From the NCBI GenBank assembly GCA_900764225.1, contig CAAFNG010000346.1, forward strand, positions 1-13,362: a DNA stretch of 13,362 nt, written 5' to 3'. Position 1 is the first letter of the stretch. Each line of letters opens with the position of its first letter. This document shows, one piece after another, positions 1-7,340 of this stretch. Below the pieces are notes generated by a model. The model searched no databases, was not told where the DNA came from, and worked only from the letters and a program-made list of their open reading frames with translations. The stretch comes from Lachnospiraceae bacterium. GTDB taxonomy: Bacteria > Bacillota > Clostridia > Lachnospirales > Lachnospiraceae. The translations under genes and the position numbers were made by a program.

Positions 1-19
1 AGATGTGTATAAGAGACAG
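1..19 (+). other. Tn5/Nextera mosaic-end adapter (artefact)
   Basis: The first 19 bases read AGATGTGTATAAGAGACAG, identical to the 19-bp hyperactive-Tn5 mosaic end used in tagmentation libraries. It sits at the very edge of the window and interrupts ilvN, as expected for untrimmed adapter left on a contig end. A spurious reading frame beginning M-C-I-R-D-S starts inside it at base 3 and should not be annotated. Genomic sequence begins at about base 20. Confidence 0.97.
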
Positions 20-515
20 TACTGATAGACTCAATTCCAACACTTCCGCCACGAACTACTTCGATCTGCTTAAACTCTTCCTTGATCAGTTTGATAACAG
101 CATCGTTCTTGGTTGCTGTCTGAACAAATTCCAGAAGAAGGCTGTCCTTGCCGTAGTCGATGACACGGGCCTTGAAGGTCTCAGCGATCTGGAAAAGCTC
201 TACTTTATCCTCAGGAGAACATCCCTTGACTTTAATATAAAGAATCTCTTTCATTCTTACGAACACATCTGTAAAATCAATAACCTTGATGACTTCGATC
301 ATACGGTTCAGCTGTTTCTTGATCTGTTCAAATGTTTCATCATCGCTGACTGTGGCGATGGTCATTCTGGAAACGGTAGGATCCTCGGTGGTTCCAACTG
401 TAAGACTGTCCAGGTTATAGGACTTTCCGGAGAAAAGACCGGAGATCTTGGAAAGAACACCTACCTGGTTTTCAACGTAAAGAGAGATCCATCTTTTTTT
501 CATTCCTTTATCCAT
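20..515 (-). CDS. ilvN: Acetolactate synthase small (regulatory) subunit, 3' end missing
   Basis: This is the regulatory subunit of acetohydroxyacid synthase, which activates the IlvB catalytic subunit and confers valine feedback inhibition in the cytoplasm. The visible 165 residues start MDKGMKKRWISLYVENQ. They hold an N-terminal ACT domain (about residues 9-82, with GVLSKISGLFSGK and the SLTVGTTEDPTVSRMTI strand) and an ALS small-subunit C-terminal domain (about 90-165). The family is usually around 160-175 residues, so only a few C-terminal residues and the stop are lost at the adapter junction. The ATG is set by an AGGAGG at 525-530 that overlaps the ilvB stop codon, with a 13-nt gap between the genes. 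This implies translational coupling and one operon under the upstream T-box. The truncation comes from the contig end and is not a pseudogene. Confidence 0.93.
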
Positions 516-528
516 GATACATTTCCTC

Positions 529-2247
529 CTAACAATCCATGATCAGGTCAGCCAGAGTTCCGCCCGGCTTAACCATCGGGTAAACCATTTCCTCCGGATC
601 AATGATAAATTCGATGATCGTAGGAGTTTTTGTGTTTTTCTTAGCCTCTTCGAAGGCAGCTGCGATCTGGTCTTTTTCTGTGACGCGGATTCCCTTTGCA
701 CCGTAGCTCTCTGCGAGACGGATGAAATCCGGTGTGTATTCCGGATATTCCTGACCGTCTGTACGGCGGGAGAGTGCACCGGCCTTCAGGTTTGTCATGG
801 CGTAACGTTTTCCGTAGAAAAGCTTCTGCCACTGGCGGACCATTCCGAGATATTCATTATTGAAGATACAGCAGATGATCGGAAGCTCCTCCAGAACTGC
901 GGTAGCCAGCTCCTGAATATTCATCTGCATGCCGCCGTCACCGGAAACGGAGATGACCGGTGTGTCCGGATTACCAATCTTGGCACCGATAGCACCTGGA
1001 AGGCCGTAACCCATGGTTCCAAGTCCGCCTGACATGATCAGCTGACGGTTCTCGGTGATGTCTGCATACTGGCTCACCAGCATCTGATGCTGACCTACAT
1101 CGGTAACAAGAATGGCCTTGTCAAACTGGCGGTTGATCTCGCCGATGATATCCAGCGGTCCCATAATACCACGGTCCTTCATGGTAAGAGGATGCTCTTC
1201 TTTCCATTCCCGGATTTGCTTCAGCCATTTGCCGGTATTACATTCCTGCACATATTCAGCCATTTTTGTGATAGCCTCTTTTGCATCGGCAACAATGGGG
1301 ATATCTACATGGATGTTTCTGGAAATGGAAGCGGTGTCGATATCAATGTGGACGATCTGTGCATGTGGAGCAAATTCATGGAGCTTGCCTGTGATACGGT
1401 CGTTAAAACGGGTTCCGATGGAAAACAGAAGATCGCATTCATTCACTGCCATATTTGCGGCATAAGCGCCGTGCATACCAAGATTTCCGATAAACAGAGG
1501 GTTCTTTGTGGAAATGGCGCCACGTCCCATAACGGTTGTGACAACCGGGATCTGAGTTTTCTCAACAACCTGGGTAAAAATCTCCTGCGCACGGGAAATG
1601 ATCACACCGCCGCCGGCAAGAAACAGAGGTTTTTTGGCCTTCTGCAGCATTTTGAGGGCACGCTTCAGCTGTCCGATGTGCACGCTGGTGTTAGGCTTGT
1701 AGCCACGGATATTGACAGTCTTCGGATACTCAGCATTTCCCAGCTCGGCCATTACATCCTTTGGAAGGTCGATGAGAACAGGTCCCGGACGGCCGGTACG
1801 TGCGATGTAAAAAGCTTCTTTAATAATGCGGCCGAGGTCTTCACGGTTTCTTACGGTAACACCGTATTTTGTGATGCTTCGTGTAATGCCGACGATATCA
1901 ACCTCCTGGAACGCGTCGTTGCCGATGAGATGACGGGCAACCTGACCGGTGAAGCATACGAGAGGAACACTGTCGTAGTTGGCAGTGGCAAGACCTGTGA
2001 CAAGGTTGGTGGCACCAGGGCCGCTGGTTACCAGGCATACGCCCACCTTTCCTGTAGTACGGGCATAGGCATCTGCCTCATGGACAAGAGCCTGCTCGTG
2101 ACGTGGCAGGATGATGTCGATGCCGCTCTGTTTATATAATTCATCACTGATATCGATGGTGCAGGCACCAGGATAACCGAACAGAACATCAACGCCTTCT
2201 TCTTTTAAGGCTTTTACAAGCAATTTGTTTCCGGAAATCTGTTTCAT
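529..2247 (-). CDS. ilvB: Acetolactate synthase large (catalytic) subunit
   Basis: This is the thiamine-diphosphate- and FAD-dependent enzyme that condenses two pyruvates to acetolactate, or pyruvate with 2-oxobutyrate, at the first common step of valine, leucine and isoleucine synthesis. The 572-residue product has the usual family length. Its N-terminal ThDP domain includes FGYPGAC (23-29) and the catalytic glutamate E51 in RHEQALVHEADAYAR. A central FAD-type domain covers about residues 190-330. The C-terminal ThDP domain has GDGGMQMN (436-443) and NN at 463-464, which matches the Mg-ThDP GDG-x(24-27)-N motif. I chose the ATG at 2247 because AGGAGG lies at 2258-2263. The frame is open 21 codons further upstream, but that stretch has no such site and lies in the leader. 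Transcription is controlled by the T-box leader. Some anaerobes use a catabolic AlsS-type enzyme instead, but the adjacent ilvN argues for the biosynthetic form. Confidence 0.96.
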   Translation of the reverse strand: MKQISGNKLLVKALKEEGVDVLFGYPGACTIDISDELYKQSGIDIILPRHEQALVHEADAYARTTGKVGVCLVTSGPGATNLVTGLATANYDSVPLVCFTGQVARHLIGNDAFQEVDIVGITRSITKYGVTVRNREDLGRIIKEAFYIARTGRPGPVLIDLPKDVMAELGNAEYPKTVNIRGYKPNTSVHIGQLKRALKMLQKAKKPLFLAGGGVIISRAQEIFTQVVEKTQIPVVTTVMGRGAISTKNPLFIGNLGMHGAYAANMAVNECDLLFSIGTRFNDRITGKLHEFAPHAQIVHIDIDTASISRNIHVDIPIVADAKEAITKMAEYVQECNTGKWLKQIREWKEEHPLTMKDRGIMGPLDIIGEINRQFDKAILVTDVGQHQMLVSQYADITENRQLIMSGGLGTMGYGLPGAIGAKIGNPDTPVISVSGDGGMQMNIQELATAVLEELPIICCIFNNEYLGMVRQWQKLFYGKRYAMTNLKAGALSRRTDGQEYPEYTPDFIRLAESYGAKGIRVTEKDQIAAAFEEAKKNTKTPTIIEFIIDPEEMVYPMVKPGGTLADLIMDC

Positions 2248-2257
2248 GAATTGGTTC

Positions 2258-2263
2258 CCTCCT
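2258..2263 (-). promoter_or_regulatory. Ribosome binding site fixing the ilvB start
   Basis: On the minus strand an AAAGGAGGG block sits about 10 nt before the ATG at 2247. It decides between that start and the open frame running 63 bases further upstream, which would place the first codon close to the leader terminator. Confidence 0.8.
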
Positions 2264-2311
2264 TTGATGATGTGAAAATGATAAATGGCTTTTGCAGAAT
2301 TTTTTTCCAAT

Positions 2312-2350
2312 AAAAAAGTCCCGGCATATCGGATAAAATATGCTCAGGAC
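2312..2350 (-). terminator. Regulated intrinsic terminator of the T-box leader
   Basis: Minus-strand GTCCTGAGCATA (2339-2350) pairs with TATGCCGGGAC (2318-2328). This gives 11 pairs with one bulged A and one T-G pair, followed directly by six T (2312-2317). It ends 64 nt before the ilvB ATG. Its first arm is shared with the antiterminator helix formed with the T-box. Confidence 0.9.
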
Positions 2351-2603
2351 GGATGATTCCGCGGTACCACCTGTTTTCAGAGGTAAAACTCTGCTCTCTG
2401 CCAGTACGAAAAATATACTGCCTCCCTGTAACGTGGGAATGACGTTGAAGCCTACTGCATGAAGATCCATGGTTCAGTCCACTGCTCGAGGGCTACTTCC
2501 ATAATCCTGTCACGAAGATTCTCACCGACCATCTTCTCTCTGGGCATCCGAAGAATATGTACTATTCCCTGTCATTGCATTTAGTAAATGTGAATAAAAA
2601 TTT
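2312..2603 (-). ncRNA. T-box leader of ilvBN, probable Val (GUA) specifier
   Basis: This transcribed leader senses uncharged tRNA by pairing, and so controls read-through into ilvB. It contains the canonical T-box AGGTGGTACCGCGG (2359-2372). The UGGU (2366-2369) would pair with the ACCA end of the tRNA. Upstream are the Stem I marks AGAGAG and a GGUG-type loop closed by GAAGAT/ATCTTC, and the Stem III mark CAGTAGGC. In the 3' side of the specifier loop the bases read GGAA-GTA-GCCC. By analogy with T-box alignments, in which the specifier directly precedes RCCC and then GGAG, the specifier is GUA (2494-2496), a valine codon. It would be read by tRNA-Val(UAC), whose usual discriminator A fits UGGU. 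The CCTG at the start of the terminator can pair with CAGG of the T-box, giving the competing antiterminator. The specifier is inferred; the T-box itself is plain. Confidence 0.95.
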
Positions 2604-2609
2604 TAAACT

Positions 2610-2638
2610 ATTATAATATAAAATAGCGGAACTGTCAA
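2610..2638 (-). promoter_or_regulatory. Sigma-A promoter of the ilvBN T-box transcript
   Basis: A perfect -35 TTGACA (2633-2638) and a perfect -10 TATAAT (2610-2615) are separated by exactly 17 bp on the minus strand. Transcription would start near 2603, just before the T-box leader. The -35 hexamer lies within the descending arm and adjoining loop base of the upstream gene's terminator. Confidence 0.9.
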
Positions 2639-2659
2639 TGAAAAATGACAGCTCCGCTA
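2620..2659 (-). terminator. Terminator of the CNNM/CBS gene, overlapping the ilv promoter
   Basis: On the minus strand TAGCGGAGCTGTCA (2646-2659) pairs with TGACAGTTCCGCTA (2624-2637) over 14 bp. One pair is a G-T, the loop is 8 nt, and TTTTATATT follows. It lies 17 nt after the stop of the upstream gene. The downstream arm contains most of the TTGACA of the ilv promoter. Confidence 0.8.
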
Positions 2660-2675
2660 AAACTGGTCTTCGTAA

Positions 2676-3962
2676 TCAATCTTCGGTTTTTTCAACTGTT
2701 TCCGGACTTTTTTCCGGAAGATAGACATGTACCTTCTCGATACGGTTCTTATCCAGCTTTTCCACAATGAGACGGATACCTTCGTCTGTGATCACTTCGT
2801 CACCGGCTACCGGGAGACGGTCCAGATGTTCAATGATAAATCCGCCAAGAGAATCATAATCCTCAGAATCCAGCTCCGTGTGAAGATGATCGTTCACATC
2901 GTCCAGATGCATGGAGCCTTCAATGATATACTCGCGGTCAGAGATCTTCTGTACAAGCTCATCCTCTTTTTCGTCGTATTCGTCATGAATCTCACCGACG
3001 ATCTCTTCCAGGATATCCTCCAGTGTGATAAGACCTGCCATATCGCCGTATTCATCCAGAACAATGGCAATGTTGAAGGTGGAATCCTTCATTTCAACAA
3101 GAAGATCGGAAATGCTCTTACGCTCGTAGGTGAAGTGCGGTTTTCTGAGAAAATGTTCAATATCAAATTTTTCATCCTTATTATAAAGAAGAAGATCCTT
3201 CATGTTGATGATACCAACGATATTATTCTGGCTGTCCTTATAAACCGGGAGACGGGTGAATTTATCTTCACGGAAGATCTCAATCAGTTCATCGTAAGTG
3301 GAATTCACATCAGCAAAGGTTACATGTACTCTCGGTACCATGATATCTTTTGCTGTAGCATCTCCGAGATCGAACACGTTATAGATCATTTCTTTCTCGT
3401 CCGATTCGATAACTCCGTCCTCATGGCTGACATCTACGATGGTACGAAGCTCTTCCTCAGTCATAGCTTTGTTCGCGGCATCCGGGTCCACACGCATGAG
3501 ACGCATCACACCTCTGGAAAACAGATTGATGATAAAGATCACAGGTGTCATGATGGTCATGAGAAATTTGAAAACCGGAATGTAGCGGAGAGTGATCTTC
3601 TCAGCATTGATGGTCGCGTAGTTCTTCGGTGTGATCTCGCCGAAGATCAGGATCAGCACAGTAAGGATGACTGTGACAATGCTGACCATATATCCGCCAA
3701 AGCTGTATGCAAGTGTAGTTGCAAGGGAAGATGCCGAAATGTTCACAATGTTGTTGCCGATGAGAATCGCACTGAGAAGCTTCGGGGTCTGGTTCTCCAG
3801 AATATCAAGAGCCATAGCCGCCCGCTTGTTCCCCTCGTCTGCCAGGGAGCGGAGACGGATCTTGTTTACCGACATCAGCGCGGTTTCGTTAGATGAGAAA
3901 AAGGCTGACAGTGCCAGCAGAATAAGTAATATGATTATCTGGTAAGTGTCGCTAGGGTCCAC
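2676..3962 (-). CDS. HlyC/CorC-family transporter (CNNM, CBS pair, CorC domains)
   Basis: This is a membrane protein of the CNNM/CorC (TlyC/YhdP-like) family, whose members are linked to magnesium and divalent-cation export; 'hemolysin' is an old label. The 428 residues carry an N-terminal CNNM/DUF21 membrane domain (about 1-175) with helices near 8-28, 62-84, 90-110 and 128-150. The family motif FSSNETALMSVNKIRLRSL starts at residue 22 and GEITPK is at 108-113. Two CBS motifs follow (about 205-325), including IMVPR and LDEYGDMAGLITLEDILEEIVGEI, then a CorC_HlyC domain (about 335-415). The start is GTG: an in-frame TGA lies four codons upstream, the next ATG is only at codon 30, and GGAG sits 12 nt before the GTG. 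It is monocistronic, with its own promoter and terminator. The substrate cannot be read from sequence. Confidence 0.93.
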   Translation of the reverse strand: MDPSDTYQIIILLILLALSAFFSSNETALMSVNKIRLRSLADEGNKRAAMALDILENQTPKLLSAILIGNNIVNISASSLATTLAYSFGGYMVSIVTVILTVLILIFGEITPKNYATINAEKITLRYIPVFKFLMTIMTPVIFIINLFSRGVMRLMRVDPDAANKAMTEEELRTIVDVSHEDGVIESDEKEMIYNVFDLGDATAKDIMVPRVHVTFADVNSTYDELIEIFREDKFTRLPVYKDSQNNIVGIINMKDLLLYNKDEKFDIEHFLRKPHFTYERKSISDLLVEMKDSTFNIAIVLDEYGDMAGLITLEDILEEIVGEIHDEYDEKEDELVQKISDREYIIEGSMHLDDVNDHLHTELDSEDYDSLGGFIIEHLDRLPVAGDEVITDEGIRLIVEKLDKNRIEKVHVYLPEKSPETVEKTED

Positions 3963-4012
3963 TTTAAATGTTCACTCCTTTAAATTTGAAAAAAATATAC
4001 AGATACTCCCAC

Positions 4013-4041
4013 ATTATATACTTTTTTACCGGTTTTGGCAA
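4013..4041 (-). promoter_or_regulatory. Promoter of the CNNM/CBS gene
   Basis: On the minus strand TTGCCA (4036-4041), a 17-bp spacer and a perfect TATAAT (4013-4018) place the start near 4006. This leaves a 5' leader of about 45 nt before the GTG start codon at 3962. Confidence 0.75.
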
Positions 4042-4106
4042 GGGCAGCGTGAAGTGTCCCGGGAATCTGTTTTGTTACTGATCACGGAGTAAACAGCAGC
4101 TGTATT

Positions 4107-4125
4107 TACGAAAAATCTACGAAAA
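4107..4125 (+). promoter_or_regulatory. Two TACGAAAA direct repeats with 11-bp period
   Basis: TACGAAAA occurs at 4107-4114 and again at 4118-4125, start-to-start 11 bp, ending 13 bp before the -35 box of the ABC operon. Direct repeats one helical turn apart upstream of -35 are the usual layout of OmpR/PhoB-type response regulator sites. That assignment is inference, since no regulator gene is adjacent in the window. Confidence 0.4.
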
Positions 4126-4138
4126 CGGAGGCAACAGC

Positions 4139-4167
4139 TTGACAAAATAGTAAGCCTGGACTAACAT
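4139..4167 (+). promoter_or_regulatory. Promoter of the ABC transporter operon
   Basis: A perfect -35 TTGACA (4139-4144), a 17-bp spacer and a weaker -10 TAACAT (4162-4167) put the transcription start near 4174. This lies downstream of the ATG at 4166, so that ATG cannot be the start of the ATPase; the ATG at 4202 is. The poor -10 fits a promoter that needs an activator. Confidence 0.65.
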
Positions 4168-4201
4168 GGCTTTAAAGGTATCTTGTGGAAGGAGAAAATA
4201 T

Positions 4202-4900
4202 ATGTTTCTGGAGATAAAAGGAATCAAAAAATCCTTTGGGACAGGTGAGAGTCATGTGGATGTCCTGAAAGGAATCGAACTGGAAATAGAAAAAGGAGAA
4301 TTCTGTGTTCTCTTAGGCCCGTCCGGTTCCGGAAAATCTACACTTCTGAATATTATCGGGGGTATTGACGGTGCAGATTCCGGGAGTATCACCATTGAAG
4401 GTGAATGTCTGGAGGATATGAAAGAAAAGAAGCTTTCGGTTTACCGCAGAAAGCACCTGGGATATATTTTTCAGATGTACAATCTGATCCCCAATCTGAC
4501 TGTGAGGGAGAATATTGAAGTGGGTGCTTACCTGAGTGATCAGCCGCTGGATGTGGACGAGCTTCTTACTACGCTTGGACTTTACGAGCATCAGCGGAAG
4601 CTTCCGAATCAGCTTTCCGGAGGTCAGCAGCAGCGAACAGCTATCGGGCGTGCTATTGTGAAAAATCCGGATATTCTCTTGTGCGATGAGCCTACGGGAG
4701 CCCTGGATTACAACACCTCCAAGGAAATCCTCAAGCTGATCGAGACCGTGAATCACAAATATGGAAATACGATCGTCATGGTCACACACAATGATGCCAT
4801 CAAGGATATGGCAGACCGTGTGGTGAAGCTTCGTGATGGTATGATCCGAAAAAATTATCAGAATGAACACAAGATTCCGGCAGCAGGGCTGGAATGGTAA
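4202..4900 (+). CDS. ABC transporter ATP-binding protein (LolD/MacB type)
   Basis: This is a cytoplasmic ATPase that would pair with the FtsX-type permease encoded directly after it, coupling ATP hydrolysis to mechanical work or export at the membrane. The 232 residues show every motif: Walker A GPSGSGKST (39-47), Q-loop Q91 in FQMYNLIPNLTVREN, signature LSGGQQQR (138-145), Walker B ILLCDEPTGALD (158-169) and H-loop H196 in MVTHN. The Q-loop region and EPTGALD are typical of the MacB/LolD/BceA group. I used the ATG at 4202 because GGAAGGAG ends 7 nt before it and the promoter start lies after 4166. An in-frame extension of 12 residues to 4166 is rejected. The stop falls 10 nt before the permease ATG, so the two are translationally close. 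The substrate is unknown; lipid, peptide or antibiotic-sensing roles are all possible. Confidence 0.93.
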   Translation: MFLEIKGIKKSFGTGESHVDVLKGIELEIEKGEFCVLLGPSGSGKSTLLNIIGGIDGADSGSITIEGECLEDMKEKKLSVYRRKHLGYIFQMYNLIPNLTVRENIEVGAYLSDQPLDVDELLTTLGLYEHQRKLPNQLSGGQQQRTAIGRAIVKNPDILLCDEPTGALDYNTSKEILKLIETVNHKYGNTIVMVTHNDAIKDMADRVVKLRDGMIRKNYQNEHKIPAAGLEW

Positions 4901-4910
4901 GGGGGACGGT

Positions 4911-7226
4911 ATGAAGAGTCCTTTACGAAAGCGTATCCCCAGAGAGCTGAAAGGGGAATTTGGAAAATATCTGGTGGTTTTTCTACTGATGGTGCTGACC
5001 ATCGGGTTCGTTTCAGGCTTTCTGGTGGCAGACGGAAGTATGCTGACAGCTTACAACGAAAGCTTTGCCAAATATAACATCGAAAACGGAAATTTCCGCA
5101 CAGCAGAAAGAATCTACAAATCCCAGTGGAAGGATATAGAAGCTGCCGGTGTAAAGCTTTATGAGAATTATTACATAGAAGAAGACCTGGACAATGGAAG
5201 CACCATGCGTTTCTTTAAGAACCGGGAACAGGTGAACAAGGTCTGCCTGATGAAGGGAGAAATGCCCTCCAGAGAAAACGAGATCGCCATTGACCGTATG
5301 TATGCAGACAATAACAGTCTTACAATTGGCGACACCCTTACAAAAGGAAAAAGATCCTGGAAGATCACAGGTCTGGTGGCTCTTTCTGATTACAGTGCAC
5401 TGTTCCAGAATAATAACGATTCCATGTTTGATTCCGTGAAATTCGGTGTGTGCGTAACAACTCCGGAGGGATTTGATGCCCTCAGTCAGGATAAGCTTCA
5501 GTACAACTATGCCTGGATCTACAACAAGCAGCCAGAAGATGAGAAAGAGGAGAAAAAAATCTCCGAGGATCTTATGGAGGACATAGGAGATGTTGTGACC
5601 CTGGAGACTTTTGTGCCGCGTTATCTTAATCAGGCGATCATGTTTACCGGGGATGATATGGGCAGTGACAAGGCAATGGTGGTTATGCTGCTCTATATCG
5701 TGATCGTGATCATGGCTTTTGTATTCGGAATCACCATCAGCAACACGATCCGCAAGGAAGCCGGTGTGATCGGTACCCTACGTGCATCCGGTTATACAAG
5801 GCAGGAGCTGATCCGGCATTATATGACTCTGCCGGTGCTGGTAACGCTGGCAGGTGCGCTGATCGGAAACATTCTTGGCTATACGGTGTTTAAGGGAATT
5901 TGTGCAGATATGTATTATGGAAGCTACAGCCTTCCAACCTTTGTGACCATATGGAATGCGGAAGCGTTTCTTCTGACGACGGTGGTGCCTGTGGTGATCA
6001 TGATTGTGATTAACTATGCTGTGCTACGATACAGGCTGCAGCTTTCCCCGCTTAAATTTCTGCGGAGGGATTTTTCAGGAAAAAAACAGAAACGTGCGGT
6101 TTACCTAAGCCCGAAGATCGGAATCTTTTCCAGGTTCCGCCTGCGTGTGATCTTTCAGAACACCAGCAATTATATTGTGTTGTTCATAGGAGCTATTTTT
6201 GCAAATCTTCTGCTGTTTTTCGGAATGCTTCTGCCGTCTGCGCTGGATCATTATCAGCAGGAGATCCAGGATAATATGCTGGCAAAATATCAGTATATGT
6301 TATCAGTGCCTGCAAGTGTGTCATCCGGAAACAAGCTGGATGGAATGCTCTCCCTGCTGGAATATTATATGGATACCAGAACGGATAATAAGGATGCGGA
6401 AAAATTTTCCGCCTATTCGCTGAATACCCTGCCTGGCAAATATAAAAGCGAGGAGATCCTTTTATATGGAGCGGAGCCGGAAAGCCAGTATATCCATGCG
6501 GATCTGTCCGGTGACGGCGTATATATTTCCAGCGCCTATGCAGACAAATACCGGATAAAAAAAGGCGATACCATAACTTTGAAGGAAAAATACGAGAAGG
6601 ATGAATATTCCTTTAAAGTGGATGGAATCTATGAATATACGGCAGGTTTATGTGTATTCATGGAGCGAAATAAGCTGAACGAGATCTTTGATCTGGGAGA
6701 TGATTATTTTGGCGGATATTTTTCGGACACGAAAATCACAGATATTGATGAAAAATATATCGGTTCTGTGATCGATCTGGAATCCCTGACCAAGATATCC
6801 AGGCAGCTGGATGTTTCTATGGGAGATATGATGGGAATGATGTACGGGTTTGCGGTGATCATATTCCTGGTTGTGATCTATCTTCTTTCCAAGGTCATCA
6901 TCGAAAAAAATGCCCAGGCAATCTCCATGACGAAGATCCTCGGTTACACGGACGGCGAAATCAGCAGGCTGTATATTCTTTCCACATCTCTGGTTGTGGT
7001 AATCTGTCTGCTCTTAAGTCTGCCCATTGAGCGGCAGGTGATGGAGGTACTGTTCCGTGAGATGATGCTTGCCAGCATATCCGGCTGGATCACCATGTGG
7101 GTAGACCCAATGATCTATGTAAAAATGATGGCGATCGGAATCGCGTCCTATGCAGTGGTCGCAGCCCTGGAATTCCGGAGGATACGTCACGTTCCGATGG
7201 ATGAGGCATTAAAAAATGTAGAGTAA
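4911..7226 (+). CDS. FtsX-like ABC transporter permease, duplicated FtsX domain
   Basis: This is the membrane partner of the preceding ATPase. The 771 residues show eight hydrophobic helices: about 18-40, 256-278, 306-327, 351-375, 419-442, 643-664, 688-708 and 735-756. This is the 4+4 layout of duplicated FtsX/MacB permeases, with two large extracellular domains (about 42-255 and 445-640). After helix 2, RKEAGVIGTLRASGYTRQEL (from about residue 281) is the typical FtsX coupling segment; its counterpart after helix 6 is EKNAQAISMTKILGYTDGEI (from 665). The ATG at 4911 has GGGGG five bases upstream, overlapping the end of the ATPase gene. A 16-residue longer frame to 4863 would begin inside the ATPase and lacks a ribosome site. 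It lacks the long single extracellular loop layout of BceB. The cargo is unknown, and no sensor kinase or regulator is next to it. Confidence 0.9.
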   Translation: MKSPLRKRIPRELKGEFGKYLVVFLLMVLTIGFVSGFLVADGSMLTAYNESFAKYNIENGNFRTAERIYKSQWKDIEAAGVKLYENYYIEEDLDNGSTMRFFKNREQVNKVCLMKGEMPSRENEIAIDRMYADNNSLTIGDTLTKGKRSWKITGLVALSDYSALFQNNNDSMFDSVKFGVCVTTPEGFDALSQDKLQYNYAWIYNKQPEDEKEEKKISEDLMEDIGDVVTLETFVPRYLNQAIMFTGDDMGSDKAMVVMLLYIVIVIMAFVFGITISNTIRKEAGVIGTLRASGYTRQELIRHYMTLPVLVTLAGALIGNILGYTVFKGICADMYYGSYSLPTFVTIWNAEAFLLTTVVPVVIMIVINYAVLRYRLQLSPLKFLRRDFSGKKQKRAVYLSPKIGIFSRFRLRVIFQNTSNYIVLFIGAIFANLLLFFGMLLPSALDHYQQEIQDNMLAKYQYMLSVPASVSSGNKLDGMLSLLEYYMDTRTDNKDAEKFSAYSLNTLPGKYKSEEILLYGAEPESQYIHADLSGDGVYISSAYADKYRIKKGDTITLKEKYEKDEYSFKVDGIYEYTAGLCVFMERNKLNEIFDLGDDYFGGYFSDTKITDIDEKYIGSVIDLESLTKISRQLDVSMGDMMGMMYGFAVIIFLVVIYLLSKVIIEKNAQAISMTKILGYTDGEISRLYILSTSLVVVICLLLSLPIERQVMEVLFREMMLASISGWITMWVDPMIYVKMMAIGIASYAVVAALEFRRIRHVPMDEALKNVE

Positions 7227-7230
7227 AAAA

Positions 7231-7315
7231 TAAGGAGTATATGCGATTAAGTGCAGCAGATTTACGTTTCTGCTGTGCAGATGAGTTATCTGTGAATAAT
7301 TGCATATACTCCTTA
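7231..7315. repeat. 85-bp palindromic cloverleaf element, TA at both ends
   Basis: Arms of 19 bp at 7231-7249 and 7297-7315 are complementary with one G-T pair (TAAGGAGTATATGC against GCATATACTCCTTA at the base). Inside lie two more hairpins: 7251-7260 with 7269-7278 (10 bp, centred on CAGCAGA/TCTGCTG) and CAGAT/ATCTG (7278-7282 with 7288-7292). This is a three-way-junction fold. It sits 4 bp after the permease stop. On the plus strand no good T-run follows, but on the minus strand TTATTTTTT follows the stem. It could be an atypical terminator, a structured RNA or a MITE-like insertion with TA target ends. Confidence 0.75.
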
Positions 7316-7340
7316 AATATTTATAAATTTTCTGAAATAC

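Noticed and set aside
3..542. Open frame of 179 codons on the plus strand at the left edge
   Set aside because: It starts inside the adapter and runs antisense to ilvN, whose protein is clearly recognisable on the other strand.
1087..2139. Open frame of 350 codons antisense to ilvB
   Set aside because: The opposite strand encodes a full acetolactate synthase with all its motifs. The plus-strand product has no recognisable domain, and I saw no ribosome site that would favour it.
2727..3896. Open frame of 389 codons antisense to the CNNM/CBS gene
   Set aside because: It mirrors a real gene with clear domains, promoter and terminator. The shadow frame's product shows no family features.
4093..4103. 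Short palindrome ACAGC-A-GCTGT upstream of the ABC operon
   Set aside because: Eleven bases of symmetry are common by chance, and no second copy or link to the promoter spacing was seen.
4166..4201. 12-codon N-terminal extension of the ABC ATPase
   Set aside because: The ATG at 4166 overlaps the predicted -10 box and precedes the transcription start. GGAAGGAG supports the ATG at 4202.
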